Below are positions 17,457 to 26,820 of a DNA stretch of 64,000 bases, in pieces. Each line of letters opens with the position of its first letter. The first letter of the stretch is position 1. Made by a program: the position numbers and the translations under genes. This stretch comes from Ruegeria atlantica. GTDB taxonomy: Bacteria > Pseudomonadota > Alphaproteobacteria > Rhodobacterales > Rhodobacteraceae. The stretch is taken from contig NZ_WQFE01000003.1 in the NCBI RefSeq assembly GCF_013033965.1, positions 248,001 through 312,000 of the forward strand, written 5' to 3'. A model generated the notes under the pieces. The model worked only from the letters and a program-made list of their open reading frames with translations. It ran no database searches and was not told the DNA's origin.

Positions 17457-19016
17457 CTATTCCCACTCAATCGTGCCCGGAGGTTTCGAGGTGATGTCAT
17501 AGGTGCAGCGATTGATTCCCTTGACCTCGTTGATGATTCGCGTGGCCGTTTCGCCCAGGAATTCGTGGCTGAACGGGTAGTAATCTGCCGTCATGCCGTC
17601 CACCGATGTCACCGCGCGCAAGGCGCAAGCATAATCATATGTGCGCCCGTCGCCCATGACACCGACGGTACGCACCGGCAGGATCGCAACAAAAGCTTGC
17701 CAGATGTCATCATAAAGGCCGTGCTTGCGGATCTGGTCGATGTAGACCGCGTCGGCCTCGCGCAGGATGTCCAGCTTTTCGCGGGTGATCTCACCGGGGC
17801 AGCGAATCGCCAGACCGGGACCGGGGAAGGGGTGACGGCCAATGAAGCTCTGCGGCAGGCCCAGTTCACGACCCAGCGCGCGGACCTCGTCCTTGAACAG
17901 CTCGCGTAGGGGTTCGACCAGTTTCAGACCCATCTTTTCCGGCAGGCCACCGACGTTGTGGTGCGACTTGATCGTGACCGAGGGGCCGCCCGAGAAGGAC
18001 ACCGATTCAATGACGTCCGGATACAGTGTGCCTTGCGCCAGGAATTCGGCTCCGTCGATTGTGTCGGCGTGTTTTTGGAACACGTCGATGAACAGCTTGC
18101 CGATGATCTTGCGCTTGGTTTCGGGGTCACTTTGACCTTCCAGCTCACCCAGGAACAGATCGCTTTCATCTGCATGGATCAGTTGGATGTTGTAGTTGTC
18201 GCGGAACATGCCGACGACTTCTTCGGCCTCGTTCTTGCGCAGCAGTCCGTGGTCAACGAAGACACAGGTCAACTGATCGCCGATCGCCTCATGGATCAGG
18301 ATCGCCGCGACCGAGCTGTCGACACCGCCCGACAGACCGCAGATCACTTTCTTGTCGCCGACCAGCTCACGGATCTTTTCGATCATCTGTTCGCGATAGG
18401 CACCCATCGTCCAATCACCCTTGAAACCGGCGAGTTTGATGAAGTTCTCATACAGCTTCGCGCCTTTGGGGGTGTGGTGCACCTCGGGGTGGAACTGAAC
18501 CGCATAGAAGTGACGCGTGCTGTCTGCCGTAATCGCGAAAGGCGCATTGGGAGAGGTGCCAAAGACGTCAAACCCGGGCGCGATTTCGCTGACGTGGTCG
18601 CCGTGGCTCATCCAGACCTGCTCGTCGCCATCCGCAAACCAACCATCCAGAATATCCAGCTTTGCCTGCGGGGTAACAAATGCACGCCCAAACTCTGCCG
18701 TGCCGTGCCCGCTTTCAACCTTACCGCCCAGTTGATGCATCATCACTTGCTGGCCGTAGCAGATACCCAGGATCGGCACGCCGTATTCAAAAATCTCTTG
18801 CGGTGCTCGTGGCGACCCCTCGCGCGTCACGCTGTCCGGACCGCCCGAGAATATCACGGCTTTGGGGGCCATTTCCCGAACGAAGTCCATCGTGACGTTC
18901 TGATAGGGGTGGATTTCGCAATAGACATTCAGCTCGCGCAGGCGGCGGGCAATAAGCTGCGTAACCTGGCTGCCGAAGTCGATGATCAGAAGGCGGTCAT
19001 GGGTGTCTTGGGTCAT
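17457..19016 (-). CDS. guaA: GMP synthase (glutamine-hydrolysing)
   Basis: Converts XMP to GMP with ATP and glutamine in purine synthesis. The 519-residue protein has both domains. The class I glutamine amidotransferase spans residues 1-200, with nucleophile Cys86 (GICYGQQ) and His176/Glu178 (FHPEVH). The ATP-pyrophosphatase domain has the P-loop SGGVDSS at 229-235. The C-terminal dimerisation domain ends 'PPGTIEWE', the usual guaA terminus. No guaB neighbour is present. Confidence 0.97.
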   Translation of the reverse strand: MTQDTHDRLLIIDFGSQVTQLIARRLRELNVYCEIHPYQNVTMDFVREMAPKAVIFSGGPDSVTREGSPRAPQEIFEYGVPILGICYGQQVMMHQLGGKVESGHGTAEFGRAFVTPQAKLDILDGWFADGDEQVWMSHGDHVSEIAPGFDVFGTSPNAPFAITADSTRHFYAVQFHPEVHHTPKGAKLYENFIKLAGFKGDWTMGAYREQMIEKIRELVGDKKVICGLSGGVDSSVAAILIHEAIGDQLTCVFVDHGLLRKNEAEEVVGMFRDNYNIQLIHADESDLFLGELEGQSDPETKRKIIGKLFIDVFQKHADTIDGAEFLAQGTLYPDVIESVSFSGGPSVTIKSHHNVGGLPEKMGLKLVEPLRELFKDEVRALGRELGLPQSFIGRHPFPGPGLAIRCPGEITREKLDILREADAVYIDQIRKHGLYDDIWQAFVAILPVRTVGVMGDGRTYDYACALRAVTSVDGMTADYYPFSHEFLGETATRIINEVKGINRCTYDITSKPPGTIEWE

Positions 19017-19107
19017 GGTTGGCTATTAGGTTGCAAGCCTTGCATGTGCAAGCGCTATGACGTCATTTGTGCAATTGTGCTTCAGGATTAAACAGAAAGG
19101 CCGCGAG

Positions 19108-19548
19108 ATGTCCGAGATCGAGTTTCGCCGCGCGGGTGCCGCTGACACCGAAGCCGTCACTGATTGCATTGCGGCGGCCTATGCAAATGCGATGCGCGAT
19201 ATTCCTGATCTGCCCGACGTCACGGACGGGGTTGGTGACGATATCACGGCGCATCAGGCTTGGGTTGCCACGATGGATGAGGGCATCGTCGGGTTCATTG
19301 TTTTTGACCAGGTTGATTCTGCGATGATGATCTTCAATCTCGCCGTATCGCCAAAGGCACAAGGGGCAGGGCTGGCGAGGCGGTTGATCGAAATAGCGGA
19401 ACAGGAAGCCAAGGATTCGGGCGTCACAATCCTCAGGCTGCGAACGCATAAAATGATGCAGAGGACAGTGTCCATGTACCTGCATTTGAGCTGGGTCGAG
19501 AAAGAGATGAGTGGGAACACAATTCTGATGGAGAAAGAACTTTCCTGA
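19108..19548 (+). CDS. GNAT family N-acetyltransferase
   Basis: 146-residue single-domain GNAT enzyme. The acetyl-CoA-binding motif A is 'FNLAVSPKAQGAGLARRLIEIAEQEA', with the Q/RxxGxG/A pattern as QGAGLA. 'IEFRRAGAADTEAVTDCI' at the N-terminus is typical of RimI-like acetyltransferases. ATG 19108 is chosen because homologues begin just before this strand; an upstream in-frame ATG would add 17 residues overlapping the promoter area of guaA. Substrate unknown. Confidence 0.8.
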   Translation: MSEIEFRRAGAADTEAVTDCIAAAYANAMRDIPDLPDVTDGVGDDITAHQAWVATMDEGIVGFIVFDQVDSAMMIFNLAVSPKAQGAGLARRLIEIAEQEAKDSGVTILRLRTHKMMQRTVSMYLHLSWVEKEMSGNTILMEKELS

Positions 19549-19681
19549 CGGGGGCAATTGTCTGACGGTTTTGGTTCCTTCGGATGTCGCTTTTCCCCCT
19601 ATAGCGCCGTTAATTAGATGCTGTGCATCAAATGCTTCCTGTAACAAACTGACCAAACCAACCAATAGACGGGATCTTCTC

Positions 19682-21226
19682 ATGGCAGAGGCAAACACCC
19701 GGCGTCGGGCAAGAGGTGGCGGTGGCGCCGCCCGCCGGGCCGAACGCACCGCGGTACGCATCGAAACCGCGAAGTATATCGAACGGAATATTCCGAACTT
19801 CGAGGTTCTCAACGAAGAAGCGTTGGAAATCATCGAAACCAATGCAGAAACCATTCTGGCCGAAGTCGGCGTGAACTTTGTCGACAACCCAGAAGCGTTG
19901 AAGCGCTGGAAAGATGTCGGTGCCGATGTGGACGGTGAACGTGTGCGCATTCCGCGTGGTCTGGCGCGTCAGCTGATCAAAACTGCCCCCAGCGAGTTCA
20001 CTCAGCACGCGCGCAACCCTGAGAAATCGGTTGTCATCGGCGGTCGCAATCTGGTTCTGGCCCCGGTTTATGGCCCTCCGTTTGTACGCGACGCACAAGG
20101 TGGCCGTCGCTACGCGACCATGGACGATTTCAACAAGTTCGTAAAACTGGCCTATATGTCCAAGTGGCTGCACCACTCGGGCGGAACCGTGTGCGAACCC
20201 ACGGACGTTCCGGTGAACAAGCGTCACCTGGATATGCTGATGGCGCACATGACTTTGTCCGACAAGCCGTTCATGGGTTCGGTTACCGATCCCAGCCGCG
20301 CGCAGGATTCGGTCGAAATGTGCGAGATTCTGTTCGGCAAAGAGTTCGTGCAGAACAATACGGTGATGACCTCGCTAACCAACATCAACTCGCCGATGAC
20401 CTTCGACGATGTGATGATGGGATCGCTTGAAGTTTATGCAGCCAACAATCAGGCCTGCATCATCTCGCCCTTTATCGTTGGCGGTGCGATGGCACCGGTA
20501 TCGGTCGCCGGTACGCTGACGCAGGTTCTAGCCGAAGTGATGGCCGGTGTTGCATACAGTCAGATCATTCGTCCGGGTGCACCTGCGATCTTTGGCGCCT
20601 TCGTGTCGTCGATCGACATGAACTCAGGCGCGCCGACCTTCGGTACCCCCGAGGCGTCAATGGTCACCTATGGTGCGGGTCAGCTTGCGCGGCGTCTGAA
20701 CTTGCCGTTCCGCTCGGCCGGGTCGTTCTGCGGTTCGAAATTGCCGGACGCTCAGGCGGCCTACGAAACGGCAAACTCGCTGAATATGGGGCTGATGGCT
20801 GGCGTGAACTTCATGCTGCACTCGTGCGGCTGGCTCGAAGGTGGTCTGGTTGCTGACTTCGAAAAGTTCGTCATGGATGCCGACCAGTTGGGTGTTCTGC
20901 ACGGTCTGGCCAAAGGCGTGGCCTATGACGAGAATGCACAGGCGATGGATGCGATCCGCGAGGTTGGTCCGGGAGGCCACTACCTGGGCTGCGCCCATAC
21001 GCAGGCGAATTTCAAAGACGCGTTCTGGAAATCCGAGGTTTTGGACTACAAGCCATTCGAGACCTGGGAAGACGAAGGCGGCCGCGACACGCGCCAACTG
21101 GCGACCGCGCGGGTCGAGCATTTGCTGGCCAACTACCAGCAGCCGCAACTCGACCCAGCAATCAACGCCGCACTGAACGAATACGTGGCGGAAAAGAAAG
21201 CATCCATGCCGGATGCCTTCACCTGA
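19682..21226 (+). CDS. Non-pyrrolysine MttB-superfamily methyltransferase
   Basis: 514-residue corrinoid-dependent methyltransferase of the trimethylamine methyltransferase (MttB) superfamily. The N-terminus is Arg/Gly/Ala-rich ('RRRARGGGGAARRAER'), which is usual in Rhodobacteraceae copies. Family blocks include 'EALEIIETNAETILAEVGV', 'GGRNLVLAPVYGPPF' and 'NFMLHSCGWLEGGL'. The frame is uninterrupted with no internal TAG, so it does not encode pyrrolysine and is unlikely to act on trimethylamine itself. Non-Pyl members characterised so far demethylate quaternary amines such as glycine betaine. No corrinoid protein gene is adjacent, so partner and substrate are open. Confidence 0.85.
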   Translation: MAEANTRRRARGGGGAARRAERTAVRIETAKYIERNIPNFEVLNEEALEIIETNAETILAEVGVNFVDNPEALKRWKDVGADVDGERVRIPRGLARQLIKTAPSEFTQHARNPEKSVVIGGRNLVLAPVYGPPFVRDAQGGRRYATMDDFNKFVKLAYMSKWLHHSGGTVCEPTDVPVNKRHLDMLMAHMTLSDKPFMGSVTDPSRAQDSVEMCEILFGKEFVQNNTVMTSLTNINSPMTFDDVMMGSLEVYAANNQACIISPFIVGGAMAPVSVAGTLTQVLAEVMAGVAYSQIIRPGAPAIFGAFVSSIDMNSGAPTFGTPEASMVTYGAGQLARRLNLPFRSAGSFCGSKLPDAQAAYETANSLNMGLMAGVNFMLHSCGWLEGGLVADFEKFVMDADQLGVLHGLAKGVAYDENAQAMDAIREVGPGGHYLGCAHTQANFKDAFWKSEVLDYKPFETWEDEGGRDTRQLATARVEHLLANYQQPQLDPAINAALNEYVAEKKASMPDAFT

Positions 21227-21526
21227 TCACTGATACTGCGTGGCGCGGCTGGCCTTGAACAGTTGCGCCTCGCCCAACAGCGCGATCAACAGGTCCAAGT
21301 GACGGACCAGCGAATAGGCGGCGTCTTCGGCCAGCCTTTGCGCGTTAACCTCTCGTTCCATTTCTAACAGACGAACCAGTGCGGACCCTGTGCCGGGCAG
21401 TGATCCGTATCCCAAAACGCGCTGCAGGTGACGATCCCGATCATAGTCCTGAGCCCCGAATTTTGCGGCCCGGGCCAACAGGCGTGGGCGGCGGAGCGTT
21501 GTAATCATGGTCATCAAGTCCTGCAT
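21227..21526 (-). CDS. DUF6477-type small conserved protein
   Basis: Small basic protein of 99 residues found across Rhodobacteraceae as I recall it (DUF6477). Visible features are 'MTTLRRPRLLARAAKFGAQDYDRDRHLQRVLG' at the N-terminus (here MITTLRRPRLL) and a helical C-terminal half, 'EREVNAQRLAEDAAYSLVRHLDLLIALLGEA'. ATG 21526 is preferred over one 42 bp upstream. Its stop abuts that of the MttB gene. Function unknown; it is transcribed divergently from the DUF6456 gene, another lineage-specific protein. Confidence 0.65.
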   Translation of the reverse strand: MQDLMTMITTLRRPRLLARAAKFGAQDYDRDRHLQRVLGYGSLPGTGSALVRLLEMEREVNAQRLAEDAAYSLVRHLDLLIALLGEAQLFKASRATQYQ

Positions 21527-21664
21527 ATCGGTGTTCCCTTGGTTGAACAGAAGATAGCCCTTTGTCACACAACCTAAGCGAGTGTTGCCTTGCGTGGGCT
21601 CCCCCCGAACTCTGACTTCATGAGTGTTTATGATTTTGAATCAAATCTGGTGCTTGCCTCTGTT

Positions 21665-21711
21665 GGTTAACGAACGAGTAACGAAAGCGGCTCTAGTTAG
21701 GATTGGTTAAC
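21665..21711 (+). promoter_or_regulatory. Paired GGTTAAC sites with CtrA-like element
   Basis: GGTTAAC occurs at 21665-21671 and again at 21705-21711, 40 bp apart, upstream of the DUF6456 gene. The first overlaps TTAA-N7-GTAA, one mismatch from the CtrA consensus TTAA-N7-TTAA. The region lies between divergent DUF6477 and DUF6456 genes. CtrA control is plausible but the match is imperfect. Confidence 0.35.
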
Positions 21712-21766
21712 AAATTCATCGGGGGCGATTGAGAACAGATTGTTTTGTCGACGAGGGCAAGTAACT

Positions 21767-22876
21767 ATGCAAGAAAACATGGCTTTCACCATTCCGGCGT
21801 GGGTTCCCGAAGGGGCGCAAAGGTATTTGGCACATACCGAAACCGGTCAATCAATCCGCGACATTGCGCGGTCTGTGGGGTGCCATGCGTCAACTATACT
21901 CAGACAGATCCGACGCATTGAAATGCGTCGGGACGACCCGTTGGTAGACGCCGCGCTGCAAGCGCTGGCAGAAGTCCATTTCTCGGATCAAAAGGATCGA
22001 ACAGGGTCCTTGAACGAGGCATTGGGGGCACAGGCCCACGATACGGCGACCAAGGACGAAGAATTCAACCGCGAGGCGCTTCGAATACTTCGCCGCCTAT
22101 GTGAAACCGGCGCGGTTTTGGCCGTAGCGGAAGAGATGGACAAGGCCGTAGTCGTCCGCGACACCGGCGACGGTGGGACCACAAGAACTGCTGTTGTCGA
22201 TTGCACGATTGCGCAGGCACTGGCTCTGAATGATTGGATTTCCTGCGACAATCCCGGACGTATATCCCGTTACCGCATCTCGTCATCCGGGCGGTCGGCG
22301 CTAAGCCAGCTGATTGCCGAGGCCGAGAACAAAGCCCGCGCCAGAAACGAATTCGGCATGGCCGAAGCACAAACTCCATTTCAATCGCAGTGCGGACACA
22401 ACCAGAGCGGCGCACCGAACCGCGCCAGACGTATCCGGTACAGCGCAGCCGAAAGCCCGCTGATCGCGTTGGCGCGCAGACGGGACCGGGATGGCAAATC
22501 CTTTCTGGATGAAACCCTTGTCAGCGCTGGTGAACGTTTGCGTGAGGATTTTGAACTGGCACAGATCGGACCGCAGGTTGCGCAAAACTGGGATCACTTT
22601 CTAACAGCCGGAGGGCGGGGAAGTTTCGGCAATGGTGCCAGTGCCGGACAAGGATCGTCAGATGCGCGTGCTCGGGTCGAACGTGCCCTGTCGGATCTTG
22701 GACCGGGGTTGAGCGATGTGGCGCTGCGGTGTTGCTGCTATCTGGAAGGGCTGGAAATGGCTGAAAAACGCATGGGTTGGTCGGCGCGATCCGGGAAGAT
22801 CGTGCTTCGCATCGCCCTGCAACGCTTAAAGCGTCATTACGAAGATCAGGCAGAAAAAACGCGGCTGATCGGGTAG
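21767..22876 (+). CDS. DUF6456 domain protein with N-terminal helix-turn-helix
   Basis: 369-residue protein. The N-terminal part contains a resolvase/Hin-like helix-turn-helix, 'TGQSIRDIARSVGCHASTILRQIRRIE'. The middle holds a winged-helix-like block around 'CETGAVLAVAEEMDKAVV...LNDWIS'. The C-terminal ~150 residues are DUF6456, with 'SPLIALARRRDRDGKSFLDETLVSAGERLREDFELAQ' and the terminal 'RCCCYLEGLEMAEKRMGWSARSGKIVLRIALQRLKRHY'. It is probably a DNA-binding regulator restricted to this lineage. ATG 21767 has GAGG 10 bp upstream; an upstream TTG lacks a ribosome site. Targets unknown. Confidence 0.75.
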   Translation: MQENMAFTIPAWVPEGAQRYLAHTETGQSIRDIARSVGCHASTILRQIRRIEMRRDDPLVDAALQALAEVHFSDQKDRTGSLNEALGAQAHDTATKDEEFNREALRILRRLCETGAVLAVAEEMDKAVVVRDTGDGGTTRTAVVDCTIAQALALNDWISCDNPGRISRYRISSSGRSALSQLIAEAENKARARNEFGMAEAQTPFQSQCGHNQSGAPNRARRIRYSAAESPLIALARRRDRDGKSFLDETLVSAGERLREDFELAQIGPQVAQNWDHFLTAGGRGSFGNGASAGQGSSDARARVERALSDLGPGLSDVALRCCCYLEGLEMAEKRMGWSARSGKIVLRIALQRLKRHYEDQAEKTRLIG

Positions 22877-22928
22877 AATGGTCATAATTCAAGGTTGAGG
22901 TTTCGGAGGGTAGTGATAGGAATTGCCT

Positions 22929-23852
22929 ATGAATTTTACCCTCAGACAACTTCAGTATTTCAGCGCGGTGGCGGATCAGCGCAATTTTGGCCGTGCGGCG
23001 CAGGTCTGCCATGTCTCACAACCTGCGCTGTCAGTTCAGATCAAAGCATTGGAAGAAACCATGGGCGGACCGCTGTTCGAACGTCAGGCCCGGGATATTC
23101 TGTTGACGCCGTTGGGGCGCGATGTTCTGGACTATGCGCGCCAGGTTCTGGGAGCGGCGGACAGACTGGACCAGTTCGCAAGGGATCATTCCGTTGGGCA
23201 TCGGTCTTTGGCGATCGGGATCATTCCGACGATTGCACCTTATCTTTTACCCGGAGTGCTTGCTGGGCTGCGTACTGCAGACGTCTCGCTAAGGGTACAG
23301 ATCCGCGAGGCTCGGACCGAGCGCTTGCTGGCCATGTTGCGGGCAGGGGAAATCGATGCCGGAGTGATGGCGTTGCCAGCCGGTGGCAGCGAATTGTTCG
23401 AACTGCCGCTGTTCGAGGATCGCTTTCTGCTTGCCGGCAGCGCCGGGCGGCTTGGGACTGTGCGCTCGGACCCTGACGCTTTGCGTCCGGTGGACTTACA
23501 AACTGCACAACTAATGTTACTGGATGACGGGCATTGTCTGACGGATCAGGCGCTTGAGGTTTGTGGTCAGGACAGAAGTAGCGGACTGATCAATATGGGG
23601 GCGTCTTCGCTGGCGACCCTGTCGCGACTGGTCGCCGAAGGTTTCGGATTGACGCTTATGCCTGAATTGGCTGCGCGCGCGGAAACCGATGCCGTGCCAG
23701 AACTCAAGCTCATGCGTTTTGGGGCACCGCAGCCTGCGCGAACGGTGGGGTTGGTTCGGCGCCTTTCGACAGGGCACGAAGATTGGTTCAACAGTTTGGG
23801 CGTTGTCATTCGCCGCGTCGGGGAAGAAATCGTGACTGCGACCCGTCACTAA
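22929..23852 (+). CDS. oxyR: LysR-type regulator OxyR
   Basis: Hydrogen-peroxide-sensing transcription factor. The 307-residue protein has the LysR winged helix at 1-65 ('QRNFGRAAQVCHVSQPALSVQIKALEE'). The redox segment is 'LDDGHCLTDQALEVC', giving Cys203 and Cys212 with the same nine-residue spacing as E. coli Cys199/Cys208. 'GIIPTIAPYLLP' at 98-109 is another OxyR-specific block. ATG 22929 with TAGGA upstream is preferred to a TTG two codons earlier. It converges with a peroxiredoxin gene across a shared terminator, an apt functional neighbour. Confidence 0.9.
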   Translation: MNFTLRQLQYFSAVADQRNFGRAAQVCHVSQPALSVQIKALEETMGGPLFERQARDILLTPLGRDVLDYARQVLGAADRLDQFARDHSVGHRSLAIGIIPTIAPYLLPGVLAGLRTADVSLRVQIREARTERLLAMLRAGEIDAGVMALPAGGSELFELPLFEDRFLLAGSAGRLGTVRSDPDALRPVDLQTAQLMLLDDGHCLTDQALEVCGQDRSSGLINMGASSLATLSRLVAEGFGLTLMPELAARAETDAVPELKLMRFGAPQPARTVGLVRRLSTGHEDWFNSLGVVIRRVGEEIVTATRH

Positions 23853-23880
23853 AAAAGGCCCGCCAGAGGCGAGCCTTTTA
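23852..23880. terminator. Bidirectional terminator between oxyR and peroxiredoxin
   Basis: AAAAGGCCCGCC-AGA-GGCGAGCCTTTT forms a 12-bp stem with one mismatch, flanked by A-rich and T-rich sides, between the convergent genes. It can terminate both. Confidence 0.8.
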
Positions 23881-23900
23881 AAGTTTAAGCCAGTTGAGAC

Positions 23901-24449
23901 TTAGGCCAGCGCCGGCTCTTTGGCTTCGTCCAGATGTTTCATCAGGGCCTCGGGCGACGAAACACCATAGGGGTCTTCGGGGCAGTTATCCATCAGGCCA
24001 GGCTCTTCGAACCACGCTTCGACCACACCGTCGTTAACGATGGCGGCATAGCGCCAAGAGCGCATTCCGAAGCCCAGATTGTCCTTGTCGACCAGCATAC
24101 CCATTTTGCGCGTGAACTCGGCCGAGCCGTCCGGAATGACCTTGACGTTTTTCAGACCCTGATCCTGTGCCCATTTGTTCATGACAAAGCTGTCATTCAC
24201 CGACATGCAGTAAATTTCATCGATGCCTTTGGCGGTGAAATCGGCATAACCGTTTTCAAAACCGGGCAGTTGATAGGTCGAGCATGTAGGTGTGAAAGCG
24301 CCAGGAAGCGAGAACAGGATGACGCGCTTGCCTGCAAAGTAATCTGCAGTGGTCTTATCTTCCCAACGGAACGGGTTGGATCCTTCGATTGCTTCATCGC
24401 GGACGCGGGTGTGGAAGGTAACGGAAGGCAGTTTTGCGCCGGTTTTCAT
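23901..24449 (-). CDS. Peroxiredoxin, Prx5/AhpE-like
   Basis: Thiol peroxidase of 182 residues that reduces peroxides with glutathione, glutaredoxin or thioredoxin as donor. The peroxidatic Cys56 sits in 'FSLPGAFTPTCSTYQ', the Prx5 signature. 'RSWRYAAIVNDGVVEAWFEEPG' is the conserved catalytic-Arg region. The glutaredoxin domain fused to some homologues is absent. A second Cys in 'DNCPEDPYG' near the C-terminus could be resolving. It converges with oxyR and is a likely OxyR target. Confidence 0.9.
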   Translation of the reverse strand: MKTGAKLPSVTFHTRVRDEAIEGSNPFRWEDKTTADYFAGKRVILFSLPGAFTPTCSTYQLPGFENGYADFTAKGIDEIYCMSVNDSFVMNKWAQDQGLKNVKVIPDGSAEFTRKMGMLVDKDNLGFGMRSWRYAAIVNDGVVEAWFEEPGLMDNCPEDPYGVSSPEALMKHLDEAKEPALA

Positions 24450-24493
24450 CTACGGGCTCCTGTGATTCACATTTGAATTAGAGGTGACTTAAA

Positions 24494-24508
24494 ACAGTTC
24501 TAAACTGT
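24494..24508 (-). promoter_or_regulatory. Inverted repeat upstream of the peroxiredoxin gene
   Basis: ACAGTT-CTA-AACTGT is a perfect 6-bp inverted repeat with a 3-bp spacer, 45 bp before the peroxiredoxin start. It is well placed for an activator or repressor. It does not match the E. coli OxyR ATAG-type consensus. Confidence 0.4.
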
Positions 24509-24647
24509 CTTCAACGTCAGAAATGCCGCATTTGCAATGTGTCTTTAAGTGTCCGTAAAAAATTGGTATTTCTTTCTTTAGCATCTAAATCTTGGCGCTG
24601 TTTCTGCGGATGCGAACCAGCCTTGCATGGCGGGTATGCCCGGGTAG

Positions 24648-24671
24648 CATAGTACCTGAAGGCATACTATG
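24648..24671 (+). promoter_or_regulatory. Inverted repeat upstream of lipA
   Basis: CATAGTA (24648-24654) and TACTATG (24665-24671) are perfect 7-bp inverted arms with a 10-bp spacer. They lie 42 bp before the lipA GTG and overlap where its promoter should be. The ATAG/CTAT ends recall OxyR half-sites, but the spacing differs from the E. coli consensus. The regulator is unknown. Confidence 0.45.
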
Positions 24672-24712
24672 TTAGGGCAAAGCAAATTGACCCAAAGTCA
24701 GGAAAGCCAGCC

Positions 24713-25663
24713 GTGCGCGATCTGAAGATCCCAGAACAACGTCATCCCGAAAAAGCGCATCGCCCGGACAATGCGCAGCCCAAAAAGCCCAAGTGGATAC
24801 GCGTCAAGGCACCTGGCGGTAAGGGCTATGCGGAAACGCACAAGATCATGCGCGAGAATAATCTCGTTACCGTCTGCGAAGAGGCAGGATGTCCGAATGT
24901 CGGCGAGTGTTGGAGCCAGGGTCACGCCACCATGATGATCATGGGCGAGATCTGCACACGCGGCTGCACTTTTTGCAATATCGCCACCGGGCGGCCCGAT
25001 GATCTGGACGCGTTCGAACCCGGTCGCGTTGCGCACGCGGTGCAAAAACTGGGTTTGAACCACGTTGTGATCACCTCCGTAGACCGCGACGATCTGAAGG
25101 ACGGCGGGGCCGACCATTTCGCGCAGACAATTCGTGCAGTCCGACACCGGTCGCCAAAGACGACGATCGAAATCCTGACACCCGATTTTCTGAAATGTGA
25201 CCCGTCTGTCCTTGAAACAGTGGTCGAAGCCAAGCCGGACGTATTCAATCACAATCTGGAAACAGTGCCGGGCCTCTACCCCGAAGTGCGCCCCGGAGCG
25301 CGCTATTTTCACAGCTTGCGGCTGTTGCAGAAAGTGAAAGAATTGGACCCGTCAATCTTTACTAAATCCGGTATCATGGTCGGCTTGGGTGAGAATGAAC
25401 AAGAAGTACGGCAGGTCATGGATGACATGCGTGCCGCCGATATCGACTTTCTGACCATCGGCCAGTACCTGCAGCCGACGCCCAAACACCACGGTGTGGA
25501 CCGTTTCGTAACGCCCGAAGAGTTCGCCTCTTACGAAAAGGCGGCTTACGGCAAAGGGTTCCTGATGGTGTCTGCAACACCGCTGACCCGGTCGTCGTAT
25601 CACGCAGGGGATGACTTTGCCCGGTTGCGAGAGGCGCGGCAGAAAAAGCTGGGGCAAGGGTGA
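24713..25663 (+). CDS. lipA: Lipoyl synthase
   Basis: Radical-SAM enzyme that inserts sulfur at C6 and C8 of protein-bound octanoate. The 316-residue protein carries both [4Fe-4S] motifs. The auxiliary cluster motif is [12 protein letters not shown] (Cx4Cx5C) and the radical-SAM motif is CTRGCTFC (Cx3Cx2C). The C-terminal '[13 protein letters not shown]' includes the RSSYHA block whose Ser ligates the auxiliary cluster. The start is GTG 24713 with AGGAAAG 6 bp upstream. The stop codon overlaps the next gene's start. Confidence 0.96.
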   Translation: MRDLKIPEQRHPEKAHRPDNAQPKKPKWIRVKAPGGKGYAETHKIMRENNLVTVCEEAGCPNVGECWSQGHATMMIMGEICTRGCTFCNIATGRPDDLDAFEPGRVAHAVQKLGLNHVVITSVDRDDLKDGGADHFAQTIRAVRHRSPKTTIEILTPDFLKCDPSVLETVVEAKPDVFNHNLETVPGLYPEVRPGARYFHSLRLLQKVKELDPSIFTKSGIMVGLGENEQEVRQVMDDMRAADIDFLTIGQYLQPTPKHHGVDRFVTPEEFASYEKAAYGKGFLMVSATPLTRSSYHAGDDFARLREARQKKLGQG

Positions 25664-26808
25664 ACCTGGAAACGCTCACTCGGCTGACACGCCTGCGCCA
25701 CGACCTGCACCAATATCCGGAACTTTCCGGGCAGGAACGTGAAACCGCTGCCCGAGTGGCGCAATTGCTGCAGGGATACAGTGCCGATCAAGTGCTGACC
25801 GGGTTGGGGGGGCACGGAGTCGCGGCGGTTTTTGACAGCGGACAAGCCGGTCCGACCGTGGGTATCCGGTGCGAGCTGGACGGGTTGCCGATCCAGGAAC
25901 TCAGCACACAGCCCCATGTTTCGAAAATTCCCGGCAAGGGGCATCTTTGCGGGCATGATGGACACATGGCGATGGCACTTGGCGTTGCCGAAGATTTGGC
26001 GCGCCAGCGACCGACAAAAGGCCGCGTGGTTCTGATCTTTCAACCGGCTGAGGAAACCGGGCAGGGTGCCATTGCCTTTCGCGCGGATCCCCAATTTGCC
26101 CAGATCGCACCGGACTACGTGTTCTCTCTGCACAACCTACCGGGATTGGAGCTCGGGGCGGTTGAGTTGTGTCAGGGGGCGGCCAATTGCGCCTCGCGCG
26201 GGATGAAGATCGCGTTGAGCGGTAAGACGTCACACGCGGCTGCGCCTCAGGATGGGATTTCCCCGGCTCGTGCAATGTCTGAATTGATGTCGAAACTGGC
26301 GGGCTTGGGCGTGGGCGGCGCGTTGGATACCGATTTCGCACTGACAACTGTGACGCATGCCCAATTGGGAGAGCCGACCTTCGGCGTCGCTCCGGGTCAG
26401 TCCGAGATCTGGGTGACCCTGCGCACCGTCTCAGATGCCCGAATGCAAACTCTGATGACCGAAGCCGAAGCGCTGGCACAGGATGCCGCGTCCGCCGACC
26501 GTTTGAGGGTTGAGATTACCTATGACGATGTCTTCGAGGCCTGCGTCAATCACGGTGATGCCGTGACTGCCATCGCAAAGGCATGTGCCTCTCGAGGTGT
26601 GAAGTTCAACTTGACGGAGACGCCACAAAAGTTCTCGGAAGATTTCGGGCAATTTGGCAAAGGTGCAAAGGCGTCCATGTTCTGGTTGGGCGCGGGGCGC
26701 GGTCACCCGCAATTGCATAACCCCGACTATGATTTCCCGGACGCTCTGATACCCATCGGAACCGGTATCTTTCTGTCAGCCATCCAGCAGGTTTTGCGAG
26801 ACAATTAG
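25660..26808 (+). CDS. M20-family amidohydrolase/peptidase
   Basis: 382-residue M20D amidohydrolase (hippurate hydrolase or N-acyl-amino-acid deacylase type). Metal-site blocks are '[13 protein letters not shown]' (about 102-114), the catalytic Glu in 'PAEETGQGA' and a late His in '[10 protein letters not shown]'. The dimerisation insert contains '[13 protein letters not shown]'. It starts with GTG overlapping lipA by 4 nt, so the two are translationally coupled. A link to lipoate metabolism, such as an amidase, is only suggested by position. Confidence 0.85.
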   Translation: MNLETLTRLTRLRHDLHQYPELSGQERETAARVAQLLQGYSADQVLTGLGGHGVAAVFDSGQAGPTVGIRCELDGLPIQELSTQPHVSKIPGKGHLCGHDGHMAMALGVAEDLARQRPTKGRVVLIFQPAEETGQGAIAFRADPQFAQIAPDYVFSLHNLPGLELGAVELCQGAANCASRGMKIALSGKTSHAAAPQDGISPARAMSELMSKLAGLGVGGALDTDFALTTVTHAQLGEPTFGVAPGQSEIWVTLRTVSDARMQTLMTEAEALAQDAASADRLRVEITYDDVFEACVNHGDAVTAIAKACASRGVKFNLTETPQKFSEDFGQFGKGAKASMFWLGAGRGHPQLHNPDYDFPDALIPIGTGIFLSAIQQVLRDN

Positions 26809-26820
26809 GACTGGACCGGC

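Noticed and set aside
17958..19091. 377-codon plus-strand frame opposite guaA
   Set aside because: guaA is certain on the other strand, and this frame lacks a ribosome site or recognisable motif.
24648..24671. Canonical OxyR box at lipA
   Set aside because: ATAG and CTAT ends are present, but the internal pattern and spacing do not fit ATAGnTnnnAnCTAT.
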